Shown here one piece after another: positions 33,577 to 45,200 of a DNA stretch of 64,000 nucleotides. Made by a program: the position numbers and the translations under genes. The DNA is from Halichondria panicea (Eukaryota; Porifera; Demospongiae; Suberitida; Halichondriidae). The first letter of the stretch is position 1. Each line of letters opens with the position of its first letter. The DNA is taken from positions 4,875,963-4,939,962 of the forward strand of contig NC_087382.1 in NCBI RefSeq assembly GCF_963675165.1, given 5' to 3'. The notes beneath the pieces are model-generated. The model had not been told where the DNA came from. It saw only the letters and a program-made list of their open reading frames with translations, and searched no databases.

Positions 33577-36296
33577 CTAGTTTTCTAAGAATGAAATAAT
33601 GTCAGTCAGTTTCTGAAGTCTCTCCTTATGCTCCTGCAATAGCTCACCCTCCAACACTGTATTAGAAGATAAAGAGTTGAATTGAACGATGGCTGTACAT
33701 GTACAGACAACAAAGTTTCAAGACTTGCCTACTGTTTTTACTTAAATATTGTAATTATGCATTTTTATACATGTACATGTCTTAATAGGGGGCAGAACTG
33801 AATGAGAGAGGGATACGTAGTACGGTAGTCTTTTCCTGAGCTTAAAATCTAGTAACAAATGACACTCCTAAATAAAGCTGACACAAACATGTACAATACG
33901 TGTACAATTAATTATTTAGAGACTATTATAAGTAGCTGTATAGGTGTACCTTTTATAGGTTTCGGTAATATGACATTTCTCTGGTCATCGAAATCCCAGC
34001 TTCTCTCAACAGACACTGTGGAAGTACACACAAAAGCAGTGAACTACAGTTAAAGACTCATCACACAATAACATAGTCAACAGAACTGCATGCATCATGT
34101 CATTTAACGGTATACATGTATAAACACTAAACATCTACCGGTAGGTAACTATACGTATACATGTACATGCACTATGAATCTGAACTAGATATTTCTGTAC
34201 TGAGCTCACTTTGCTTAATTTCTGCCTCAGACTGTCCCAGCAGGGTGCAAAGGTCAGGTACTCGTATTGTAGTGTATGCCTTGCCCACTAGAATGAGAAG
34301 TCGCTCTCTTAATTTGGCTGGGGAGGAAGTAAAATTAAATGACCAATATGAACACACACAACTGCACAGTCATACACGTTGTAGGACATATATGCATGAC
34401 TTATGTATGTGCAGTTACCATTGTGGTCACCCTATCACCTCTCCATTATACAGCTACCCCAAAAGTGTTCATAGCATGTGTTTCAACCGTGTTAGCATCT
34501 ATATTAGAGCCATTGTTGGTTTAAACAAGGGTGAACGGTTTCACTGTCTTTAAGATTGTATAGCTGTATAATGAGGGGTATTTTTAATCAATCAGAGGCT
34601 TTCATCTTGCTCTACAGTTTGTAAAAATAATCAATCAGAGGCTTTCATCTTGCTCTACAGTTTGTATACACATTACTATGCTATTACCTACCGTATAATC
34701 TGGTTAGTAAGCGCATGCGCCTATAGGGAAAAGAGCAGGCCTCTATGCACCTATTATCCGGATGCACTTATAGAGATTAACCACGCCCATGACATTTCAA
34801 TGAAGCAAATCTCCATTAGCTAGCTCGATCGTTTGTCTGCAAGAGGTCTATATAGTCATATCTGACAGCAGTAACCCAACTACCGGTAGTGAAATAACAT
34901 CTATAAATAAATAAAAAGTGTGGAGACCAGTTGTTGGGCAGAGAACTGTGCAGAAAACCATGCGCCTTCTATCAAGGCTCTTGGTCTGCTAACCAGTATG
35001 CGCCTATTAGTTGATGTGCGCTTATTAACCAGATTATAGATTACGGTATACACATGCATGTACATTGTATGTTGTATTGATCAGTATAATGGAGCTGCCT
35101 CAGCAGTATACACATGCGTTTAAATATGGAACAGTATCACGCACACATAATAACTATGCTACCGTATTACTAGAATGTTTTGCGAGCATCAAACACATAA
35201 GCAAATTTTGGGAGTGTTGATAACTTCGCAAAACTAAAACCGTAAAAACCTATATTAGTACTGGTATGACACACAATCCTTGCTAGAACGCAATAGTTGA
35301 TCGCAAAGGGTCAAGTTTAGAAATTAAAGGTTTTTCACACACTAAACATTCTAGTAATATGTACGGTATTGCACTTGTACATAAGATGGACATCAACGCA
35401 CCCACTAGTCCGGACACGATGGACTCTAAATAGGGTGGCCATTCTGGATTCTTGGCCAGTTCATACACAGCAGAGAAGTCTCTCCTCCATAATCTCTTTC
35501 CAATCTCCCAGAGTTCTCCTATCTCACGACTGTCCTGCTTCATTGACTCGGGGATCCTCTGCCATAGGAGCTTAGCGTGGTCTCTGTGTGTAGTGTGTGT
35601 GTGTGTGTGTAGGGGTTGGTAGTGAGGACATGCATACATGTGTGTGTGTGTGTGTGTGTGTGTGCGTGCGTGTGTGTGTGCGTGTGTGTGTGTGTAAGCA
35701 CAGAATTTATGTGTGCGGGGTGGGAGTTAGCGGTGGCAGTGAGCATGTGTATACGTGTGTGTGCTCTATATGATAAGTTATCTACTGAAGGGTTGTGTGT
35801 ACACAGGGATAGGATGCTTATGCATGGAATAGGTGTGTATAATCACACATACGTACAGTGAAATGGGTGTGTATAATCACACACATACGTACAGTTCGTT
35901 TTGGAGCAGATAAACTCCCAACAGAGTTGAGTACACTTGAGCACTGGCCACACCTCCCATAGCCTGTATAGAGTCAGCAATACCATTATAATGCATGTAA
36001 CAGTGGCAGCAAGTTCTTCAATACAGCACACATTATTTATAACTTTTCAGATGTGGTAAATTGAGTAAATTTTAGTGAGAATAGGTAGCTCACTGCCACT
36101 CTTGCTGGTAAAAACTATTTAGAACAAGGACATTTGACATTGTAAGTACACGGATTGTCTGAGTCATCTACCACTATTACTGTTGACTCAAGATCAGACA
36201 ATCTTAGTGAGGTATGTACAAGTTCACCTTCAACTCTTCTTGCTCACAATAGTACGCAAGAGCCCCAAAATCTTCGGTTCTCAACAGATCATCCAT
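33577..36296 (-). CDS. COPS8: COP9 signalosome subunit 8
   Basis: Subunit 8 of the COP9 signalosome, the cullin deneddylase complex; a small PCI-domain subunit with a structural role. Six minus-strand exons: 36228-36296 (start, MDDLLRTEDFGALAYYCEQE), 35893-35963, 35402-35583, 34210-34317, 33950-34015, 33577-33656 (stop). About 191 residues versus 209 in human. Family marks are VYSTLLGVYLLQNELDHAK, LLWQRIPESMK, IGELWEIGKRLWRRDFSAVY and the C-terminal end SFLEN, in the same places as the vertebrate protein. All phases join without gaps. The start codon is 59 bp from that of TAF8 on the other strand. Introns contain an F5 element (34689-35048), an F3 element (35160-35368) and a 39-bp duplication. 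Confidence 0.93.
34585..34666. repeat. 39-bp direct duplication
   Basis: The segment starting TAATCAATCAGAGGCTTTCA and ending CAGTTTGTA is present twice (34585-34623 and 34628-34666) in a COPS8 intron. Confidence 0.88.
34689..35048. repeat. MITE-like element, family F5
   Basis: 360 bp from TACCGTATAATCTGGTTAGT, followed by AAGCGCATGCGCC, to GTGCGCTTATTAACCAGATT and TACGGTA. It shares only its terminal 7-mer with F1-F4. It contains an NRF1-like GCGCATGCGC core at 34711-34720. Intronic in COPS8. Confidence 0.78.
35160..35368. repeat. F3 inverted-repeat element
   Basis: TACCGTATTACTAGAATGTT at the left, ATTCTAGTAATATG then TACGGTA at the right, with the F3 inner words. It ends about 33 bp from a COPS8 exon (35402). 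Confidence 0.8.
35584..35695. repeat. (TG)n microsatellite beside a COPS8 acceptor
   Basis: On the COPS8 (minus) strand this is a (CA)n tract feeding the acceptor of the exon at 35402-35583. On the plus strand it appears as CTCTGTGTG runs extending to about 35695. Confidence 0.85.
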
Positions 36297-36355
36297 TTTA
36301 ACCCAATGTTTTATTTAAAGCCCACTTTGTCTTTTCTCCATTTGGAGCGCACCTA
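36297..36355. promoter_or_regulatory. 59-bp divergent start region of COPS8 and TAF8
   Basis: The start codons of COPS8 (36296, minus) and TAF8 (36356, plus) face away from each other with 59 bp between. It must hold at least parts of both 5' leaders, so the two genes very probably share a bidirectional promoter, unless upstream non-coding exons exist. Confidence 0.7.
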
Positions 36356-38644
36356 ATGGAGAGAGTTGAGTTGACTAGAAGAACTGTCCTACAGACGGCC
36401 GTAGCCGCCCTATGTGTGGAGACTGGATACCTGAGCGTGGAGAAGCATGCTCTAGGATCTCTGACAGAAGCTACTCAGAGCTGTCAGTGAAGTTTAAGAG
36501 ATTTGTGCTCTAAAAGTTCAGCAAACCTGGCCTGTAGCTAGTTGTAACTTTAATCTAGTTGTATGTGCAGCTAGTATGTAAATGCTAAAGGATATTGCTG
36601 TGTGACTTATAGTGTATGTGTGTTTATTCAGTTATCAGTGAGCTGGGACGCACTGCTCGTATGTACAGTGAGCTGGCCTCAAGGACAGAGCCTACAGTCT
36701 CAGACGTACACTCAGCACTCATTGACGCAGGTCTGATATAGTATACTGTACCTATTCTTATCGTAATTATAGGATGGAGTGATTGTGAGTACGTTGTTTA
36801 TGATATGCACCATGTACGTACCTGTATCAATACATTCACCTGTCAAGATGGTATTGCTGTGCAGGATTTGATGTCAATGGTCTCCCTGAGTACTCTAAGA
36901 GACCGCAGAGAAGACACTTGGCAAAACGTGCGTACACTTAATGTGCATTGTGTACACTAAAAATTGATTGTCTTCAGCTCAATAATTATACATGTAGAGA
37001 TCACTTCCACATTGCAAAGGTTTTTTCCGGACTAGTGTGTACAAGCTTTGTTGATTGTCTTTACCAACAGTAAAATGTCTACGTTTGTACTAAGCCATTG
37101 TATACCCCCCCCCCATACAGAGCCATTATTTACCCCCCCCCTCCCTCCTATACAGAGCCTCGTAGCTACCCTCAACCTCAACCACGATGCCTTCAGGTGG
37201 GGTCAAAGTGCACCCGTCCGTCCAACATCCCTCCACACCTCCCCCTCCTCCCTGACCCCCACACCTACGTCAAGACCCCTGTAAGTGCTCTGATTGAACG
37301 TGCTCCCTAACCTTGTCATCACGCCCACTGCCTCCTCGTACATGTATTAAGAAGGTCTCAATAGAAGTCTGCATAAGAGGAAATAGGAAAACAATTGTGC
37401 TCTTATTAAGCTTGCTACTGTACAGGAAGGCTAATATTTTTATGCATCAGGGTGATGATTTCTTCAAACAATCTACATCTACATTGTATGGTGGTGTACA
37501 CATGCAATGTCTTTATAGGCTCCAAAGTAATTATCAGCATGGTATATTTATACATTCATGTACTGTATGTTCAATATTTGCATGACATATTGTACACATA
37601 ACTATAACACATATGGTAATACACCCAATCCAAGAGACTAGGTAGATCAAATGTTTCTAAAGAGTATGAACATTCTCAGCGGCAATCAATACTTCTGTGA
37701 ATATATGTGGCGTCATTGTATATTACATGTATGTGTTCATGCTCACTATACAGTGTATCCCTCCTCTCAGACGTTTATTGTCCCTGCCAGTGACTACCGG
37801 AGTGTGAGGGAGAAACTAGCCATGGAGAAGCGCAACTCACGACGAGCTCTCTCCACCCTCCTCTCAAAGACACGCCCCTCCCACCCCGTGGCTGGGACCA
37901 CTGACGCCTCAGGACTTTATACAGGTTAGTATGTACGGAGTAGTGCAGTGTATAGAACTGGAAAGATAATTCCAAAAGTAGATTTGATGACACCTTACCG
38001 GATATGAAAAGTGGTTAACTTTAACTGGGAATGTCCATTCCCTGAAGTAAAACATAGTTCTAAGACATCTCTATTACATTTATAGCTCGTGAGTTTTCAT
38101 CGATTAGAGAGTCTGGACCCAAAGTGGTAGCCTGCAAAATTTGGTGTCTTCTACTTGCCAATTTAGGTTTCCCTTTAACAAAAGTCCAACGCCTTGATTT
38201 CTGATTTCTATGTTCATTTATTATTACTACTGTGATGTGCCCAAAATTGTTGGAGTGGTGGCTATTTTTTCAATCCTGCTTCTTTTAAGTAGTAAAACGA
38301 CATGGTTATTTTTGTCTAACCGCCAAGTCAGTGTGGGCGGCACATCCCTTGTTATACATGTACACTCCCATTTGCTAACCACACACACCCACACACACAC
38401 AGTGGTCACCAGCGAGCTGACAGCCTCTCCCTCCTACATGCAAGCACTTCTAGTCTCCACAGAGGAACAAGAGGAGGCTAATGATGACCACACCCCTCAG
38501 GACCCCCCTGGAGATGTGGACCTCCTGCAGAGCCAAGAGAGGTCAGAACAAACAGAGACTAATAACAGTGACTCTTATGAGAACCCGTTTTTGAAACCAG
38601 CTAAACAAGTCAAAATAACATTATTAAATAGATCCACTCAATAG
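36356..38644 (+). CDS. TAF8: Transcription initiation factor TFIID subunit 8
   Basis: Histone-fold subunit of TFIID, nuclear; pairs with TAF10 in the family. Six exons: 36356-36482, 36632-36730, 36865-36927, 37156-37280, 37771-37924, 38403-38644, about 269 residues against 310 in human. The N-terminal histone fold is MERVELTRRTVLQTAVAALC to SELGRTARMYSELASRTEPT and SDVHSALIDAGFDVNGLPEY. It is followed by the TAF8 C-terminal motif PSNIPPHLPLLPDPHTYVKT, the coiled segment SVREKLAMEKRNSRRALSTL, and the tail ENPFLKPAKQVKI (a basic, NLS-like end as in human). Phases join cleanly throughout. The last acceptor is a (CA)n tract. It is head-to-head with COPS8. Confidence 0.94.
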
Positions 38645-38727
38645 TTGTTAAACTGTTTTGTGCTGCTCATTAATTTTCATAATGTTAATATTGAATTTCT
38701 ATCTTTTTCATAACCAGTAAACTACTT

Positions 38728-38815
38728 ACCGTATAGCGGGTATATTTCGAGAGTATAAACTTTTGCAGAATGACCGTTAAAAGAAATTTTCGCGGATTTA
38801 ATTTTTGCAGAATAC
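38728..38815. repeat. half copy of an F2-like element
   Basis: Starts TACCGTATAGCGGGTATATT, followed by TCGAGAG, as in F2, but no matching right end is seen before the SINE-like element at 38841. Confidence 0.5.
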
Positions 38816-38840
38816 CAGCCTTTCTGCAGCATGCATGTGG

Positions 38841-39108
38841 GGTTACTGGTGGGTGGCCAGTGGGTAAAGCATTCGACTCCAGATCGGAAGATTGATAGTT
38901 CGAGTCCCATCAGTAGCGGAAATATTTTCCAAAGAGTTCACTCAGCTTTGCCCTGAAAAATAAGTAGTGCTCACCACTTACTGCCACCGCATCCTGACGG
39001 ATGGGATGCAAAGCAGGATGGGATGCAAAGCCAGAGGTTGGGGGATCTGACTTGATAAGCTTCAAGCTTCCCTCCCCTTCTAATGCTTGATGGGGTTTTA
39101 TAAATAGA
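38841..39108 (+). mobile_element. tRNA-derived SINE-like element
   Basis: The head (38841-38925) looks like a tRNA: box A-like GGTGGCCAGTGGGTAAAGC, an anticodon arm with stem TTCGA/TCGGA around the loop CTCCAGA, and box B-like AGTTCGAGTCC. An unrelated body of about 180 bp follows, ending in a region near CTTGATGGGGTTTTATAAA. The acceptor stem is not intact, so this is not called as a tRNA gene. It lies between TAF8 and the TRIO-like gene. Confidence 0.6.
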
Positions 39109-39435
39109 CTATAGTATTAACTTGTAAAGGGGCGCATGGGAAAAAATGCATATGTGTGGGTAGCTCTTATGACATCACGTAGAAAACATACATGTACATT
39201 AGGGAAAATCCGGTCCTCTTCCTGTACTTACTCCAACGCAAAGTACAACTACAAGCTATGTACTCTATATATCTATGGTACAAGCCATTTACAAGCTAGC
39301 CTTGCAGGTAAAAACCCCACTACTGTTTAGCTAGCTTAAGCCATGTGCTCTTAGATTATCTGCCAAGGTAACGCAACCACTAGCTCACAGTGTATCTATA
39401 GCTAGCTCAAGAGCTGTGCTAGATTATTTATATCA

Positions 39436-42233
39436 ATGGCTGAAGGAAGAGACCCAATTCAAGATCAGCTTAGACGCAGTCAAAGTCTCTCCTTGGAAAC
39501 CTCCAACAGTACAAGGCCAGTGCATGATGGTCATGACAGCTCAGTCTCCATGGAGGGGCTCAATGCAGCAGACATTGGTGAGTGTGGATGCATTGGACTG
39601 TGTGTGGATGTATAGATCTATATTTAAACACAAGAGGAGCTAGCTATGCTAAGATAGACAACAGATTGTCTAGTTTCCAGGGTGGTGTTATTTTAAATGG
39701 CTGTATTGCATATGCATGTAAATAGCTTCGTGCAGATTTATACCGTATCATTTGAATACATTTTTGGAAGCCAGATTCCATGGGAAAACACGAATGCCAA
39801 TTATTATGCGTGTAGGTTTGCATGCCAGCCAAGCACTGCATGCTAGTAGTGCTGACTTGCATTACATACAATATACATACATACATACATACAACCCTAT
39901 AATTATAGTAACAAACACTAATTTAGAACTCTGTATTCCGTGTACAGCCGGCCATGAATACTTAGACCAGTATAGCTATTGTTTTTCCTTGGCCTGCAGT
40001 TATAGCAACTAGATGCTATGTGTTGATAACCATTGACTGATTGTACGTGGTTATTTTTGTAAACGCTATGTACAGCAGTGAGTGTTAATGTGTCACACAA
40101 TAAAATACCATACCAATGAGTGCAATACTGACGAAAAAAAGTTGCTTGCCTTTTAATTTCAGGTTTAATTTGCTGAAATCAGCACATTATTAATTGTTGC
40201 CCTTGGTAATAGAAACATATTTGCTATGAATACTTTCGTCCTATTAACCTGCATGTCCATAATAATTATATATAGCAGGTGACAACATGCATTATTATTA
40301 TAAATTATAGTGAGCATAATACATTGTAGGTCTTATTGTACACAAGGTGACCTCAATAGATTGTATTACAGAGATTGAGCAATTTTCAAGAGGCGCCATT
40401 GACAAGTTCCCACTGTACTGTACACTAGCACTACCCATAACATTTTAGAACAGAGTGCCGGTTTGAATAATTATGTGTTGTATAATTATATAATTATTAC
40501 TAATAACTACGATTGTGTGGTCTATCTGTCGTATGTTGTGTCCATTTGATTGTTAAATGGAAATCGTCTCCTCTAGATCTATTGCAAAAACTGTAATATA
40601 AACCATCTTTGTAGTCTGTGTGTATTCCCACACGTAACTCTTGATTGATCATTGTCTGGTGAATGCCACACCCCCTGACTGTGTTGAACTAATGATTGCA
40701 AGCTTGTATGTATGTAATTCCGAGAATTTTTATCTCGCATTCTAATTTATTAGCAAGAGACTAGCCAGCCAAGAGTCGTTGTGTATCTGCACTGTACGTA
40801 TTCCCAGCTAATGCTTCCATGAGCTGTGGCTGGGTTTCCTATAAGCTTTCCTACTAGTATACTTATGATCAGTGATGTAACTCAATAATGACATGCAATT
40901 TAATGTTTTCTGTTGACGTACGTGCATCAATTATGAGCTGCTGCATAAGCTAGATTCTAGTGGAATGATTTTGTCCAGCCCCTAAAGAGAGGGCCACTTT
41001 GATCCATGGGTCGTTTGATTATTGTACCAGTCGGTGCCAATCTATCAAAATAGTCATAATTATTATATTACATGTATAGTTGTGATCACCGCATTTCCTG
41101 CAGTTCAATTAATATATCCCATGTCCTTGTTGTACTGGTAACTAAACTACCTTCCTCCGCTTAAAGTGATCATGTTGTCATCTCTGTAACTCCCCCCCCT
41201 CAAAATAGTAACTATGGTGACTACATGTATATAGTCAGTGAAGGAGTTGATCATTCAATTATCTTACTCTGACACTAATTGCATGCAATGGGGAGGGAGT
41301 TCACGCTCGTGTACACTATGAATTGATCGTGTGTGAATACTTAATGAGGTGTGCGTAATAAGTGTAAGATCTTTGAAGGTGGATATACCCATTCATATTT
41401 GCTCCATCGAATGTGGCAGTTATGTATGCATGAGTGCCCCCGCGTCAGGCAGATGTCTAGCAGTCTAAATAGATGCCCAAGGGCTAACCACTATTATAGA
41501 CAGAGTTGCCCCAGGGAGGAGTAGGCAGCTGACTATATATAGTGCTCAGTGTTGGATATTAATTTTGTCGGCGAATGTCTGCTTCCTCAGTTTCTGAGGC
41601 ATGTACACAGAGCCCAAAGAGAGGTGGTTTTGTGTGGCCTCAGTTTACCCAGTTAGCATGTATTGACTATTAATAACACGTAGCACTGCATTCATTCTGT
41701 TCATTACTTAATATTGGCCACTGACAATGTTATGGGCATGAAGATAAACACACATTAGGGTGGGTTGCCTAGTAACAATGTACGTACCAATTTGGGATGG
41801 ATAAGATCATACTACCTAGTATGCTTCCCTATTTAATATGAGCTGGACCTGCTGGCCTCCTCCTACTATATGTAGCTACCGGCTCAATTAGAGCCTGCCC
41901 TATCCAATTGCAAATATCAGCTGCACCTACATGCTAAATAATCCTCTTACTGCTGGTGCTTGAGAAAGTTTGTTTACACCCACTCGTTAGCTCTTAGCCA
42001 GTACATACTCCCTCCCACACACTTTGTTGTCAAAGCACACATGCACACAGTCATGCATATGTAACCACCTACCAAAAGCTGTGCCCACAAGAACACACAC
42101 ACACACACACACACGCACGCAAGAATGCACACACACCACACACACCACACACACACGCACTCACACCACACACACACACGCACACACACGCACGCACACC
42201 ACACACACACACGCACGCACACGCACGCACACG

Positions 42234-42271
<38 letters not shown>

Positions 42272-45200
42272 TGCCATTGTCAACAAGAAATGGATGATTG
42301 ACGAAGTCATTGGATTGGTGCGATCGAAACTTGCAATTCTGACAGGTCAGTGCAATGAAAATACCACTAGTACATGAATTCAATTTAGAACGATATTCAA
42401 TCCTCTTTGAAATTTTTGTGATATGACCTTTCATCTAGATGGATTAAAGTTGAACTAGAAATTCCACAAAATCAATGTTTGATTTGCTTGTCACTTGATA
42501 TCACTTGATCTAGACTACAATAGCTCATATAAGGTGATGGTTTTTGGTAAACAGTCGTTGAAATCGACCCCTGCATACCATTACAAGCTGTGTGCCAGCA
42601 CATAGCAGTGTGAATGAGAGGGTAATTGGTGGTACAATAGTGGTACACGTATGTATGCTCTGTATTCAAATACCAGATGATTATAATCAATGTGTCAATG
42701 TCTCAAGTATTAAAATATCTGCTGATTTGGCTTATAATTCGCAAAGGTTTTTCACTCGCAAAATATTGTAGTAGGTATAATAATGCAAGTGAGACTATCA
42801 TTTACCTGTGGTCATTGTGATATGTGCATGATACATGTTTGTTAGCTTTTTGTTGATGGCTTGTAAGCATAGTTCAGCATTGAAGTGTATCTTACATACA
42901 TGCATATGTATACGTGTATGTGTGTGTATTTCGTTGTTACTTGATCCCTTCGCATATTTTAGCTTATCAGTTTGTGGGGGAGATACATGTATAACTTAAT
43001 AATTATGTGTGACATTTTGTCGCATATATTCATGTTACAGTACATGATACTTCATTTCTTGGTTAGTATTTGCTGTATTAAAGAGGGGGCCTATTACACA
43101 AACACGTAGATTTAATGGAGTGTGTGTGTCCTAATTTGGATATTGAAGTCGTCAAATTCATTGTAATAATGTTTGTCTCCTATAATACGTACCTACAGGT
43201 GGACGTGACAAAAGGGGAGCCCCCGTAATTACGATAACCTGTAACGAGCACTCTGATGTGAGACCCATCAATGTCGGCAAGCTACTCTCCTACCTCAGCA
43301 AAGCAGTCGAGTGAGTGGGTGGGTGGGTGGATGGATGAGGTCTCAGAGATACGTAGCCTTAGGGCAGTACTCAATTATACTATAAAGTGCCGAGAAGGGG
43401 GAGGAGCATAATTATATAATTATATTCTCTTGATTGTGCGTTTTTGAATATACAATTACGATACAGTGAACAAGTTGTGTAAGCGGGATTCATAATAAAA
43501 TAACAATTTTCAATTTTCAATTTTGATCAAACTGTTTTCAATCCGTAAACAAGCAACTCGTACCGTGCAGTTAAGCGTCATGTAAAAGTGATTATAACTT
43601 GTGATTATAACTCACATGCTTAGATACTCTCTCCCTCTTTCCCTCCCTCCAGCGAGCCTCTCCAAGGAAAGGGCTTCACTATGGTACTGGACATGCAGAA
43701 ATCTTCATGGGCCGTCACCAAGAATTTGCTCAAGTCTCTACAGCTGACTTTTGTGGAGCACATTCATCACGTATTTATCGTCAAGCCCAAGGCTTTCTGG
43801 CAGAAGAGGAAAGTTGGTGTCAGTCTCTCCATGCAAAAGGCCAGATATAACTTCCCGGTAAGTGAGTGGGAATCACATGATACTAGCCTAAGGGATAATT
43901 AAGTTATACCGCTAATGAAAACTGGCCCTATACATGCATGCATGTCATTGTGGACATTTTTGGGACAAGGAAAGTTCATAGCTGCTTATTTGAAGTGTCC
44001 TAATTTCAGCGGCAAACAGTTCAGGATCTGTGTCTTGTGATTGTTGAGGTGGAGACTTAATTGAGTATATATGTGTCCTGGTTGCAAAGGGTGCTCCTAC
44101 ATATGTATATGTATAATCCTGGTAGTCCATTTTTAAGGATTCTTGAAGCGTATATGGCTCAATCTTACATGTACATGTACAATGTATGTATATTATTGTT
44201 GTTATTGGATACATGTACATGATTGTATGTATTAACATCCTGTTCACACCAGACGTACTAAGAGTCCCTTCCTTTCACCCACCCCACACCTCACATGTTC
44301 CACCCCTCACCACCCACCCCACACTCTTCACCACCCACACCTCACATGTTCCACCCCTGATCATCACCCACCCATACCTCACATCTTCCACCCCTCACCA
44401 CCCACCCCCTCCACAGGTGGTGTTGCTGGACAATAGTAACGGGTTGCTCCAGTATCTGCCGGCCCCTCAGGTGCACAAGGAACTGGGCGGGTCACTAGTC
44501 TACAACCACGACGAATGGATAGATGCACAGAGGGTGAGCAACCTACTTATACGTTTTTGTTTCACTTTGATATTTTTACCTTTGCTCAAGGACGTGTTAT
44601 CTACATGTACACGTAGCTTCCTCTACAGGCCTGTATCTTAATTGCATGCTGTACGTAGATTGCTCATTTTTGTATCTTAGAACACTGTTCCCTTTCTAGA
44701 GGTACCACGGCCCTGAATTAGGAAGAGTCTTAATTGTAATGAAGTGATAATTATAGTCACATACAATGTTAAGGTAAAGCTCTACCCCAATGTCATGTTG
44801 TGTGTCGACTAAAGAATTCAAACTTTTGTAGAGAACATAAAATTAAGCTATTCTTTTGTAAAATGGGAGAATGCGTGATGCTCACACTGATGTTGTGTTG
44901 TGCCTCTCTCAGTGTCTGGAGAAGCATCTGTTGGAACTGAAAGCTCGTCTCGAGGGTATAGAGTCACTGAGGGAGCAGTTGGAACGGAATGAGGACCCGG
45001 TGAATCTGAATGAGGCTCGTGATGCGGTACGGAGACACGTTGATGCTCGGTCCCTCCTGGACAAGGGAGGTCTGGACACAGCCTGTGAAGCCGCCATTCA
45101 TGCGGTGTCTAAGTTGAAGGGATGCAGTCATCCGGACATCACTGGTAAGTATGCACTTTATGTGTGTGGGGATTTCCCTGTGTCCTAATTGAACTATCCA

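Larger units (their letters stand above)
38645..39435. other. intergenic between TAF8 and the TRIO-like gene
   Basis: It holds the TAF8 3' flank, a half F2 element, the SINE-like element and the presumptive promoter and 5' leader of the TRIO-like gene. No coding sequence was supported. Confidence 0.6.

Noticed and set aside
37048-37310. Frame reading SLVATLNLNHDAFRW over TAF8 exon 4
   Set aside because: The other frame gives the TAF8 motif ending DPHTYVKTP and joins in phase.
38841-38925. A functional tRNA gene
   Set aside because: Box A and B fit, but no intact acceptor stem and the sequence continues into a SINE-like body.
42024-42377. Long open frames of alternating His/Thr or Cys/Val over CA repeats (also 11029, 23607, 35540, 35616)
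   Set aside because: Pure microsatellite translation, no homology, and on splice-tract repeats.
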